Positions 1 to 7,175 of a DNA stretch of 8,061 bases are shown here, piece after piece (within the stretch, counting starts at the first letter, position 1; each line of letters begins with the position of its first letter). Where the stretch lies: NCBI GenBank assembly GCA_913048545.1, contig CAJWWH010000076.1, forward strand, positions 1-8,061, given 5' to 3'. Made by a program: the position numbers and the translations under genes. Source of the stretch: an uncultured Opitutia bacterium. GTDB taxonomy: Bacteria > Verrucomicrobiota > Verrucomicrobiae > Opitutales > MB11C04. Below the pieces are notes generated by a model. The model saw only the letters and a program-made list of their open reading frames with translations. It had not been told where the DNA came from and did no database searches.

Positions 1-187
1 TGATTAGTTCTTTAATATTGATCGGTTCAACTTCCAACTTTTCAGCAATCCAAGAACAAGCGTCATCGGAAATTGCACCCAATTCATCCTGCACCAAATG
101 AATAACCATTAAAGCTGCACTGCGCTTTTCAGGATACTTGGGGATTAAATCCTCAATTTTTAAAAGTGTTTCTTCTGAAAGTTCCAT
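1..187 (-). CDS. nuoE: NADH-quinone oxidoreductase subunit E (NuoE), N-terminal part, cut by window edge
   Basis: Only the first 62 codons are visible. The gene begins with ATG at 187-185 and runs leftward out of the window. The protein starts MELSEETLLKIEDLIPKYPE and continues with KRSAALMVIHLVQDELG, the helical N-terminal part typical of the 24-kDa complex I subunit (NuoE/Nqo2). This subunit is thioredoxin-like, carries a [2Fe-2S] cluster (N1a) and sits in the NADH-oxidising arm. The cysteine ligands of the cluster lie beyond the edge and cannot be checked. The start is 8 bp after the nuoD stop, so the two genes are almost certainly co-transcribed and probably translationally linked. No clear Shine-Dalgarno sequence precedes the ATG, as for several other genes here. 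The identification rests on the fragment plus its position directly after nuoD, which is the usual complex I order. Confidence 0.9.
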   Translation of the reverse strand, partial: MELSEETLLKIEDLIPKYPEKRSAALMVIHLVQDELGAISDDACSWIAEKLEVEPINIKELI

Positions 188-195
188 AAAATTGA

Positions 196-1437
196 CTAGC
201 GATCACACTCGCCCATAACAAAATCAAGACTACCTAAAATGACCGTTATATCGGAAAGGAAATGCCCGGGGGCAAGTTTTTCTAAAATACTTAAATTACA
301 AAAACTAGGAGCTCTTATTTTCATACGGTAAGGAACTCCCCCACCTTTTGAAACAACATAAAACCCAAGAGCTCCTTTGGGATTTTCTGCTTCAAAATAA
401 ACTTCTCCCGCTGGAATTTGTGGACCCTCAGTAACGATCATAAAATTCTGGATTAATTCTTCCATACTATTCATGATTTTATCCTTCGGTGGGGCAAAAA
501 TTTTCTTGGCATCCTCAGCATACCATGCACCCGTGGGGAAATCCTTAATGACCTGTTTAATAATCCGAATGCTTTGTATGACCTCTTCAATACGAACAAG
601 GTATCTGTCATAGCAATCTCCCCTCGTACCAATAGGTACATCAAAATCATATTGTTCGTAACCAGAGTAAGGCTTATCTTTGCGTAAATCCAAATCAATT
701 CCTGCGGCCCTAAGATTAGGACCGGTTAAACCATATGCCAAGGCATCCTCCTTGGATATTTCGCCAATACCTTCCGTACGATCAAGGAAGATTCGATTCC
801 GGGTAAGCAATTTCTCAACCTCGCCAATAGCCTTGGGTAATTGATCCACAAATTTCTCAACCTTCTCTAACCAACCATCAGGAATATCACGGGCGACTCC
901 GCCAATGCGTGTATAACTTGTGGTAAAACGAGCACCAGTTAATTCTTCAAAAAGAGTGTACAATTTCTCACGTTCCGTGAAGGTGTACATAAAGGGAGTC
1001 CAAGCTCCCGCATCCATACCGAATACACCCATACCCAAAAGATGGCTTGAAATACGAGCCATCTCACAAACTAATACACGAATCGCCTGACAACGGGGCG
1101 GGACTTCTAAATTAGCTAATTTCTCCACTGTCAGTGCATAAGCCACATTGTTTGAAAGCGGGGCAAGGTAATCAAGTCGATCCGTGTAGGGAACAAATTG
1201 ATTGTAAGTCATATTTTCAGCAATTTTTTCATCTCCCCGGTGAAGGTAACCAAGTACGGGTTCGCACTTCTCAATCAAATCACCATTTAATTCCATGATC
1301 AAACGAAGCACACCATGAGTGGTTGGATGAGAAGGTCCGACATTTAATGCCATTTTATCACCGTCTAACTTGGAATTTGCATCGGCACCACGAGAGCCAA
1401 TATCACCGATCGAAATTTCTTTAGTTGTTGTGCTCAT
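196..1437 (-). CDS. nuoD: NADH-quinone oxidoreductase subunit D (NuoD, 49-kDa subunit)
   Basis: This is the 413-residue 49-kDa subunit of complex I, a membrane-associated peripheral-arm protein that forms the quinone-binding pocket with NuoB. Family hallmarks are GPSHPTTHGVLR (residues 34-45), LHRGDEKIAE (65-74), DRLDYLAPLSNN (86-97) and the C-terminal GSLDFVMGECDR. By alignment from memory with the Thermus and bovine subunits, the quinone-headgroup residues correspond to His41 and Tyr90, and both are present. The length is normal for a stand-alone NuoD, so it is not a NuoCD fusion. The ATG overlaps the nuoC stop by 4 bp (ATGA at 1434-1437). An AAAGGA Shine-Dalgarno-like sequence lies at 1447-1452, 9 nt upstream, which supports this start. 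The N-terminal stretch of about 28 residues before the conserved core is polar and variable. nuoE follows after 8 bp. Confidence 0.98.
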   Translation of the reverse strand: MSTTTKEISIGDIGSRGADANSKLDGDKMALNVGPSHPTTHGVLRLIMELNGDLIEKCEPVLGYLHRGDEKIAENMTYNQFVPYTDRLDYLAPLSNNVAYALTVEKLANLEVPPRCQAIRVLVCEMARISSHLLGMGVFGMDAGAWTPFMYTFTEREKLYTLFEELTGARFTTSYTRIGGVARDIPDGWLEKVEKFVDQLPKAIGEVEKLLTRNRIFLDRTEGIGEISKEDALAYGLTGPNLRAAGIDLDLRKDKPYSGYEQYDFDVPIGTRGDCYDRYLVRIEEVIQSIRIIKQVIKDFPTGAWYAEDAKKIFAPPKDKIMNSMEELIQNFMIVTEGPQIPAGEVYFEAENPKGALGFYVVSKGGGVPYRMKIRAPSFCNLSILEKLAPGHFLSDITVILGSLDFVMGECDR

Positions 1438-2051
1438 AAAGGTTTTTCCTTTCGCTCAGTCCAACTCTCGTCTTTTGCCCGGGGTTCGGAATCACTCATT
1501 GGACCTGAATTGGAAGAAACAAAAGGCCCACCCATCATGGGAGCGGGTTCAACCGAAGCCTTTGTAACTTCAACAACATCAGCTGCCGGTAAAGGGGTAT
1601 CTATTCCAGCTAATGGAAATTCTTTACGTAATGGATAGTATGGATATTCATCCCACATCAAAATACGTTTCAAATTTGGATGATCCGAAAAGTGGATTCC
1701 AAACATATCAAAAGTCTCTCGCTCATGCCAATTAGCAGCAGGATAAATTTCAGAAGCCGATGGCATGACCGGCTTATCATTGTCCAAACAAAGGGAATGG
1801 ATTCGAACATAACCGCGATGAACGAGTGAATATAAATGAATAACCGTGGAAAATCGATATTCTGCACCTTCACCATGGTCAATCGCAGTTAAATCAATCA
1901 GGATTTCAAAACCTTCATCATCCCTCATCGACTGAGTAAAGGAAACTAATTCTGAATCCGGACATTCAACGGTAAACCAATCGATGGAATTTCGTTGAGA
2001 GAGATAAGAATGCTTCTTCAGCAAACTTACAGTAAAATCCTCGTCAATCAT
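1434..2051 (-). CDS. nuoC: NADH-quinone oxidoreductase subunit C (NuoC, 30-kDa subunit)
   Basis: This is a 205-residue 30-kDa subunit of complex I, part of the peripheral arm joining the hydrophilic and membrane domains. It has no cofactor. The family signature is clear: HERETFDMFGIHFSDHPNLK at about residues 109-128, followed by RILMWDEYPYYPLRKEFPL. The core ends near residue 148. About 57 further residues form a polar, probably disordered tail containing APMMGGPF and EPRAKDESW. Similar tails are remembered from Verrucomicrobiota NuoC proteins and are absent from the short classical form. The ATG at 2051-2049 lies 4 bp after the nuoB stop with no separate ribosome-binding site visible, suggesting translational coupling. 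Its stop overlaps the nuoD start in ATGA. Confidence 0.97.
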   Translation of the reverse strand: MIDEDFTVSLLKKHSYLSQRNSIDWFTVECPDSELVSFTQSMRDDEGFEILIDLTAIDHGEGAEYRFSTVIHLYSLVHRGYVRIHSLCLDNDKPVMPSASEIYPAANWHERETFDMFGIHFSDHPNLKRILMWDEYPYYPLRKEFPLAGIDTPLPAADVVEVTKASVEPAPMMGGPFVSSNSGPMSDSEPRAKDESWTERKEKPL

Positions 2052-2055
2052 AGTA

Positions 2056-2583
2056 TTAACCGGTGGCGACCGAACTAGTCTTTCGGAGATTACGAACGGA
2101 TGATTCGTTTCCGATTTTGTCCTGCAATTTGATCATTGCATCCAATAATGCCTCTGGCCTTGGTGGACATCCACTTACATAAACATCAACCGGAACAATA
2201 TTATCAACTCCTTGCATTACAGCATAGGAACGATACATGCCACCCGTTGATGCGCAAGCCCCCATGGCAACAACCCATTTGGGATCACCCATTTGATCAT
2301 AAATCCTTCGGACAACCTCTGCCATTTTATAGGTAACTGTACCCGCTACAATCATACAATCTGACTGTCTTGGAGAGAATCTCATCACTTCCATCCCAAA
2401 TCGAGAAATATCGTAACGGGAAGCAGCTGAGGCCATTAATTCAATCGCACAACAAGCCAATCCCATAGGCATTGGCCATACAGAATGTTTTCGGATCCAG
2501 TTTATAACTGCATCTGCTCGGGTAACAATTACATCACCTTCCACCTTACCATTGTACGCAACATCGTTAGCTGTCATATGCAT
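2056..2583 (-). CDS. nuoB: NADH-quinone oxidoreductase subunit B (NuoB, PSST subunit)
   Basis: This complex I subunit carries the terminal [4Fe-4S] cluster N2, which passes electrons to quinone. All four expected cluster cysteines are present: the tandem pair in GLACCAIE, one in [14 protein letters not shown], and one in [12 protein letters not shown]. The [20 protein letters not shown] segment is also diagnostic. The start is uncertain. The same frame extends upstream to a TTG at 2619-2617, but the GAGG at 2621-2624 sits only 1 nt before that TTG, too close for normal use, and the added residues do not look like NuoB. An ATG at 2583 (product about 175 residues) or at 2577 gives a lead of about 43 residues before the Cys pair, close to the remembered length in Thermus. 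It is the first gene of the operon in this window. No nuoA lies upstream, where a tRNA gene is found on the other strand. Confidence 0.96.
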   Translation of the reverse strand: MHMTANDVAYNGKVEGDVIVTRADAVINWIRKHSVWPMPMGLACCAIELMASAASRYDISRFGMEVMRFSPRQSDCMIVAGTVTYKMAEVVRRIYDQMGDPKWVVAMGACASTGGMYRSYAVMQGVDNIVPVDVYVSGCPPRPEALLDAMIKLQDKIGNESSVRNLRKTSSVATG

Positions 2584-2651
2584 TTCATCTAAATCTAACC
2601 AATCTTTTAAAACAAGCAAACCTCAAAAAACAAAGCTGCAAAAAAAGCACG

Positions 2652-2680
2652 ACTTAATTGGAATAGTTCTTACATTTCAA
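2652..2680 (-). promoter_or_regulatory. Candidate sigma-70-type promoter for nuoB
   Basis: On the minus strand, TTGAAA (2680-2675) is followed after 17 bp by TTAAGT (2657-2652). The -35 box is good but the -10 box matches TATAAT at only three of six positions. Transcription would start near 2645, giving a leader of about 60 nt to the ATG at 2583. It is proposed mainly because the complex I operon needs a start point in this short gap. No operator or riboswitch-like structure was seen. Confidence 0.25.
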
Positions 2681-2691
2681 ATTTTTGATCA

Positions 2692-2722
2692 TTGACGGAC
2701 TGGACACAACTTGCCATTTAAT
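2692..2722 (+). promoter_or_regulatory. Candidate promoter for the tRNA-Ser gene
   Basis: On the plus strand, TTGACG (2692-2697) is followed by TTTAAT (2717-2722). The boxes match the consensus at five of six positions each, but the 19-bp spacer is longer than the optimal 17. Transcription would start near 2729, about 15 nt before the mature 5' end of the tRNA, which is a plausible short leader for RNase P removal. The -35 box lies only about 11 bp from the -35 candidate of the divergent nuoB promoter. Confidence 0.4.
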
Positions 2723-2743
2723 CTAACTTGCTTTCAAGTACAC

Positions 2744-2831
<88 letters not shown>

Positions 2832-2884
2832 TTCAGCGGAATTTCATTGCAATTAAATTGCGCGAAAAAAACAGAGGTTATTCT

Positions 2885-5800
2885 TTAAGATTCCCGAACG
2901 AAAACTTTGGCATTCCCTGAAAAAGTGGCCTCCGCTAAATCGAGCATTGCCGGAGCCGAAATTGCTTCAGCCCCCGCAGATGCGGAAGCCTGTCCCGAAA
3001 CCAGAATCGCAACTTTACCATAGAGATTAACAGACTCACCATCGGTGGGTGCACTGACTTCTCCTTCGTTCAACCAGCGTCGCAGTCTCATTTGGTCCCA
3101 TGAATTGTAAGGAGATTTTGTGCCAATAAGATTTTCAGCAAATCGCATCGCCGCAGTTTTCCAAAGACTCCCGGAGAGTTCAGGCGATTCCGCCATGATG
3201 CCCTGCATGGATTCCGTGGTTAGCCAAAGTGCGGTAACCGAAGAATCGGCGACCACATTTGCGGTTCGGGGCACCCCGGCAAGCACGGCCATCTCCCCGA
3301 TTACAGATCCGCGTCCCATGATATCAACCACGATATCCCCGATCGAAACCTTCACACTTCCCCGTGTGATCACAATCATGCCATCCCCTTCACCTCCCTG
3401 ATTCATAATGGTGTCACCGGTGTTGTAGACTCTGGATTCTGATGCGTTTACAATCTTCGCAATTAAAGTGTCTGCCATACCTTTCAACCAGTTTACTTCC
3501 CTTAGAACCTCCTCCGGTTCAGGAAGCCTCAATTCCAGCGAACTGTCCATCACATCTTTCATCCGTTCTTCAACGGCAATAATTAGACGGCTAGCTTCAT
3601 CGGCTTCAAGCATGCCTTCAGACTTCAGTTTTTTAATTGTGTTGCGCTCGTGATTAAGAACCGAACGTATTGCGTCCTTGGTCTCAATGCCCACGGTTGC
3701 CTCCGGATAGTTCTCATGCATATTTCGAATAAACTTAAGACCGGACAGACGATTTTGACGAATTTCATCTTTCAACATCCGCTGGGTTCTTTCGAGTTTA
3801 TCGGCATCTCCACTCTCATCCAATTCCTTCGACAAACTGTCCACCATTTTGGCCATGTCCTGTTGAGCAACCACAAAACCCTTGGCTGCATCATAACTGA
3901 CAGTAATCCGGTCAGTGAAATGATTTTTTAAAAAGGGTAAATCCTTAAACGCCTCGGTCAGTTTACTGACTCCACAAACTTTTTCCAGATAAGGACGGTC
4001 AGTCATTGGTACCTTGCCCTCTAAATCAAGAAATTCGCTCAAGTTATTATCCAACTGGGCCACTGCCTGGGCACTCAAAAGTCCTGCCCGAAACTGAGCC
4101 CAGTAACTGCTTCTTTCCCTTTCAAGCAAGCGCCTTCGGGTTTCTGCAACTGTGTCCATACCCGCAACTTCATCCGCACTTAAGGGATAGGCAACAGGAT
4201 CGGGTAAATACTTGCGGACTTCCCCCCAATTGGCACCGCTCAGAAAACGATCGTCCTTCAATAAGTCCATTTCCTGTTCACACCCTTTGGCCACATTTCC
4301 GGACGCATTGGAAAACATAAGTTTTTTAACTGCCGGAAGTTTAGTCAGCCCAAGATAATTTACCAGCGGTCCCACCGTGGTGGCGTTGACCAGCAAAGTG
4401 AGTAATACAATTCCAGATATCAGAAAAAGGAATTGATCACGAACGCGGGATGAAATACCTACCAAACTAAATCCAGCAATATTTTCCCCGTCATCGTTCT
4501 TGCTTTTCAGTTCAAAACCAGCTCCTTCCCCCACCACTAAAATTCTTTTCTTTCCTGTACTGATTGCCTCCTTCAACGCAGCCACCTGTTGGGTTGAAAA
4601 ACTGCTGGCAATAACCTTGCCATCCTGATCATACTTTTCACCAAAGAACTTCTTTTTTTGTGCGGGAGTCTGGGAAATATCGATAATCGATCCTTTACGA
4701 TCGAGTATCGGGGTGGCAAAGCATTCATCTCTCGCAACAAGCTCACGCCAGTTGATATTGGTATTATCCTTGAGACCGGATTCAAATTTAGCCGCGATAT
4801 CATCATTCAATAAAAGCACTGCCGTTTTTCCTTCTTGGTATCCCGCTCCGCCATTCTTAATTTCAAACTTTTCAAATCTGTAATCTTCGGCGTACACAAC
4901 CAAGGCCAAGGCCAGTCCAATTGCACCCCGTAATGCTCCCCACCATACCACAATTGCATCCTTGCCCGGCAGCCCGTACCCGGCTTTTTTCATTAAGGGA
5001 TAAAAAGTTCCCATATTGATGGCACGCACCAGATGGATACCAACATAAACCAAGGCCAGTATCAAGAAATCCATACCAGTTGGATTGGCGTTTTGGGCAA
5101 TAACCACACCAACCACAATGAAAATGATTACATTTGCCACGAACGCAACCAATTCCCAAAATTCATGCATGAAGTGTTCGACTTCCGGACTGATTCGGGT
5201 TCTTCCAATTCCCGCCATTACAATTCCAAGGGCAACAAGTCCAAGCACGCCGGAAACATGAAAGAAATGCTCACAAATGAAGAATACGGCGTAAGAAGTC
5301 ACCAAAACAACGGTTATTTCAATCATTGGATCATTGAATACTTTCTTGACCCAAAGAATCGCAATCAATCCAAGAAAAACTCCAATCAATCCACCCGCTG
5401 CCCCAATTTTACCAAATCCAATGGCCGCACTTCCGATAAAACTTCCGGTACCGGTAAAAACCTCCGCACCGGTAACCACTCCTATTAATAGAACGAAAGC
5501 CACAATCGCGGTGCCATCATTCAACAGAGATTCACCCTCGATTAATGTACCCAGCTTTTTACTCGCTCCCAAATCTTTGAGTAAAGCAACCACCGCCACC
5601 GGATCGGTGGCACTGACGACAGCTCCAAACAACATTGATGCGAGCCAAATAAAAGCCCCGGCCTCGCTGTTCCATTCTGACAGAACACCGCCATCCCCTC
5701 CAAACACCTGGATTAATCCCCAAAATGCGACGCCCGACATTACTGTTGCCGTCACAATGCCCGGGCCTGCGAGGTAAAAGGCATTAAGAACCGATTTTTT

Positions 5801-6178
5801 AAAGGTATGCACATCCAAGGCAAATCCAGCTTCAAAAATTAATATAGGCAGAAAAACATAAAGAATTAAGTGTCCATCCAAATTCCCTCCCCAAGTAATG
5901 GCTCCACTCAAAGTATCAACAAATTTATCCCAAATACCTTCGGTGTGAGAAGCATGTTCACCCTCATGTCCGTGTCCACCATGGGGCCCATATGCCCGGT
6001 TAAGCGCACCCATGGCTAATCCAATTATCAAAAGTAAAACGGTGAAGGGAAGTGGGATGCGCTGTAAAAAGTGACGGGTAGCTGCACCAATAACTAAGGC
6101 AACAATTAAGAAAAAGAGTCCATACAGGTAATCATGTCCACCTGAAGAGGCTAATATTAAAGGGGTGAAAGTACTCAT
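2885..6178 (-). CDS. SOS1-like CPA1 sodium/proton antiporter with cyclic-nucleotide-binding domain
   Basis: This 1097-residue inner-membrane cation/proton exchanger has about 13 predicted helices in residues 17-602. CPA1 motifs include ATDPVAVVALLKDLGASKKL (190-209), GESLLNDGTA with the Asn220-Asp221 ion-site pair, FWELVAFVAN (340-349) and WWGALRGAIGLAL (412-424). A His-rich loop (66-78) follows helix 2, and an unrecognised insert (about 431-579) separates helices 12 and 13. Residues 603-910 form a helical cytosolic region. Residues 912-1018 are a cyclic-nucleotide-binding fold with cassette IGEMAVLAGVPRTANVVA, keeping Glu962 and Arg971. Residues 1025-1097 look like a second, degenerate beta-rich domain. 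The order matches plant SOS1 from memory, suggesting a role in Na+ export and pH or salt homeostasis. The likely transport ion is Na+, but K+ or Li+ cannot be excluded. ATG at 6178 lies 26 bp after the FecR-like gene, without a clear Shine-Dalgarno sequence. Confidence 0.93.
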   Translation of the reverse strand: MSTFTPLILASSGGHDYLYGLFFLIVALVIGAATRHFLQRIPLPFTVLLLIIGLAMGALNRAYGPHGGHGHEGEHASHTEGIWDKFVDTLSGAITWGGNLDGHLILYVFLPILIFEAGFALDVHTFKKSVLNAFYLAGPGIVTATVMSGVAFWGLIQVFGGDGGVLSEWNSEAGAFIWLASMLFGAVVSATDPVAVVALLKDLGASKKLGTLIEGESLLNDGTAIVAFVLLIGVVTGAEVFTGTGSFIGSAAIGFGKIGAAGGLIGVFLGLIAILWVKKVFNDPMIEITVVLVTSYAVFFICEHFFHVSGVLGLVALGIVMAGIGRTRISPEVEHFMHEFWELVAFVANVIIFIVVGVVIAQNANPTGMDFLILALVYVGIHLVRAINMGTFYPLMKKAGYGLPGKDAIVVWWGALRGAIGLALALVVYAEDYRFEKFEIKNGGAGYQEGKTAVLLLNDDIAAKFESGLKDNTNINWRELVARDECFATPILDRKGSIIDISQTPAQKKKFFGEKYDQDGKVIASSFSTQQVAALKEAISTGKKRILVVGEGAGFELKSKNDDGENIAGFSLVGISSRVRDQFLFLISGIVLLTLLVNATTVGPLVNYLGLTKLPAVKKLMFSNASGNVAKGCEQEMDLLKDDRFLSGANWGEVRKYLPDPVAYPLSADEVAGMDTVAETRRRLLERERSSYWAQFRAGLLSAQAVAQLDNNLSEFLDLEGKVPMTDRPYLEKVCGVSKLTEAFKDLPFLKNHFTDRITVSYDAAKGFVVAQQDMAKMVDSLSKELDESGDADKLERTQRMLKDEIRQNRLSGLKFIRNMHENYPEATVGIETKDAIRSVLNHERNTIKKLKSEGMLEADEASRLIIAVEERMKDVMDSSLELRLPEPEEVLREVNWLKGMADTLIAKIVNASESRVYNTGDTIMNQGGEGDGMIVITRGSVKVSIGDIVVDIMGRGSVIGEMAVLAGVPRTANVVADSSVTALWLTTESMQGIMAESPELSGSLWKTAAMRFAENLIGTKSPYNSWDQMRLRRWLNEGEVSAPTDGESVNLYGKVAILVSGQASASAGAEAISAPAMLDLAEATFSGNAKVFVRES

Positions 6179-6204
6179 AATGTTATAGTTGAACTAAAAA
6201 TTTG

Positions 6205-7134
6205 TTATTTTTTCAATCTTAATAATGTGCCCGGCAAAGGCCTTGAATCAACGGGGGGGGAAGTTATAACCGGATTTGGCAAAGAACCCGATCGCATGGG
6301 TGACCGACCGAGTAACTCACTAAGAGGATCCATTTCAGGGACGCGATAGGAAGAACGGTCAATCAGGGAGGTTGAAGCTTCATTGTTGCTGACGGGAATT
6401 AAGTTTTTGGTTTCCCCCTCTCTCGCAGTAGTTAAAATTTCGAAAGTATCAGACTCTTTTGCGTCTCCGACCTCAGCGGCATAGATCTTACTAGTGGAAT
6501 CTTTCTGTACCCGAGCGATAGAAACGAGCGAATTTTGGAAACTGGTACTATTTTTGAATGCGGATAACAAAAATGAAGTTTCTAGAACTTTGGACAGGTT
6601 AACATTAATTTTATCGCCAAATCCGGATTCTCCAGGTTTTACAAAGATCAATTCACCCGCCAACAAGTCAGTTTCCTTCGACTCTTTTCCCGCTCTCATA
6701 ATCATCCGGCCCAAAACGCCAATGACTTTAACTCCACCATTGGTCTCCACCTCGAGCATGCATGTTCCCACTCCGGAAATACGCACTAAGGACTCAGGAG
6801 ATTGAATGACCACCCTATTACCCATTTTTCTCGATTGGATCATAATTGAACCTTCGTGTAGATGAAGGGCTTCATCTACCAATGAAAACTTTGTGTCCGC
6901 TCCGAACCGAAATTGATACCCTGCTGACAATGTTTCCAATCCACTTCTTGCAGGTACAGAAATACGAAAGTCCAAAGGTAAAAAACTCGCTCTCCTTAAA
7001 GGTTCGATTATCCCTTGTTCCTTGGAGACGATTGCACCATCACCGATTTGGGAAATCAACAAATGCCTGCCCTGCCCTGATAGGAAATAATTAGAAGCAC
7101 AAAAAATTAAAAATATCCAATAGTACCTTCGCAT
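6205..7134 (-). CDS. FecR-domain periplasmic protein
   Basis: This 309-residue protein begins with a hydrophobic signal peptide or anchor (residues about 4-19, YYWIFLIFCASNYFLS). A FecR-like beta-strand domain follows at about residues 55-168. It starts with ISVPARSGLETLSAGYQFRF, then a LHEGSIMIQSR strand pair, VVIQSPESLVRISGVGTCML, and VKVIGVLGRMIMRAG ending LLAGELIFVKPGE. FecR domains are known from sensors of TonB-type uptake, but the cytoplasmic anti-sigma segment of classical FecR is missing and no sigma factor is nearby, so an iron-signalling role is not supported. The last 80 residues are Ser/Pro-rich and probably disordered. A run of eight G on the plus strand (6253-6260) encodes part of this tail. 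The gene lies 41 bp after a barrel gene and 26 bp before the antiporter gene, suggesting an envelope-linked operon. The exact function is unknown. Confidence 0.8.
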   Translation of the reverse strand: MRRYYWIFLIFCASNYFLSGQGRHLLISQIGDGAIVSKEQGIIEPLRRASFLPLDFRISVPARSGLETLSAGYQFRFGADTKFSLVDEALHLHEGSIMIQSRKMGNRVVIQSPESLVRISGVGTCMLEVETNGGVKVIGVLGRMIMRAGKESKETDLLAGELIFVKPGESGFGDKINVNLSKVLETSFLLSAFKNSTSFQNSLVSIARVQKDSTSKIYAAEVGDAKESDTFEILTTAREGETKNLIPVSNNEASTSLIDRSSYRVPEMDPLSELLGRSPMRSGSLPNPVITSPPVDSRPLPGTLLRLKK

Positions 7135-7175
7135 GTCTTGTAATCAAAAAGAAGGTTTTCCCTAAGGTCAAACAT

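Noticed and set aside
2849..2861. GCAAT-TAA-ATTGC hairpin between the tRNA and the antiporter stop, as a bidirectional terminator
   Set aside because: The stem is only 5 bp and AT-rich, and neither strand has a T-run directly after it; the T7 on the minus strand precedes the stem.
4442..4888. Antiporter insert as an intein or self-splicing element
   Set aside because: No starting Cys/Ser with intein block motifs and no terminal His-Asn is seen at the insert borders; the length of about 150 residues and the sequence fit an ordinary loop domain.
5033..5777. Two open frames of about 150 codons on the plus strand
   Set aside because: They lie entirely antisense to the strongly conserved membrane domain of the antiporter and their translations show only low-complexity Asn/Pro/Thr-rich sequence with no domain.
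6182..6187. TATAAC just before the antiporter start as a -10 box giving a leaderless transcript
   Set aside because: No acceptable -35 box lies 16-18 bp upstream, and the AT-rich gap makes a chance match likely.
7090..7134. FecR-like protein as a lipoprotein with Cys12 as the anchor
   Set aside because: The residues before the Cys are L-I-F, and a bulky Phe at the -1 position does not fit a lipobox.
7141..7168. Short AGG/CCT hairpin plus T5 between the barrel and FecR-like genes as a terminator
   Set aside because: The stem is only 3 bp, too weak to support a terminator call.
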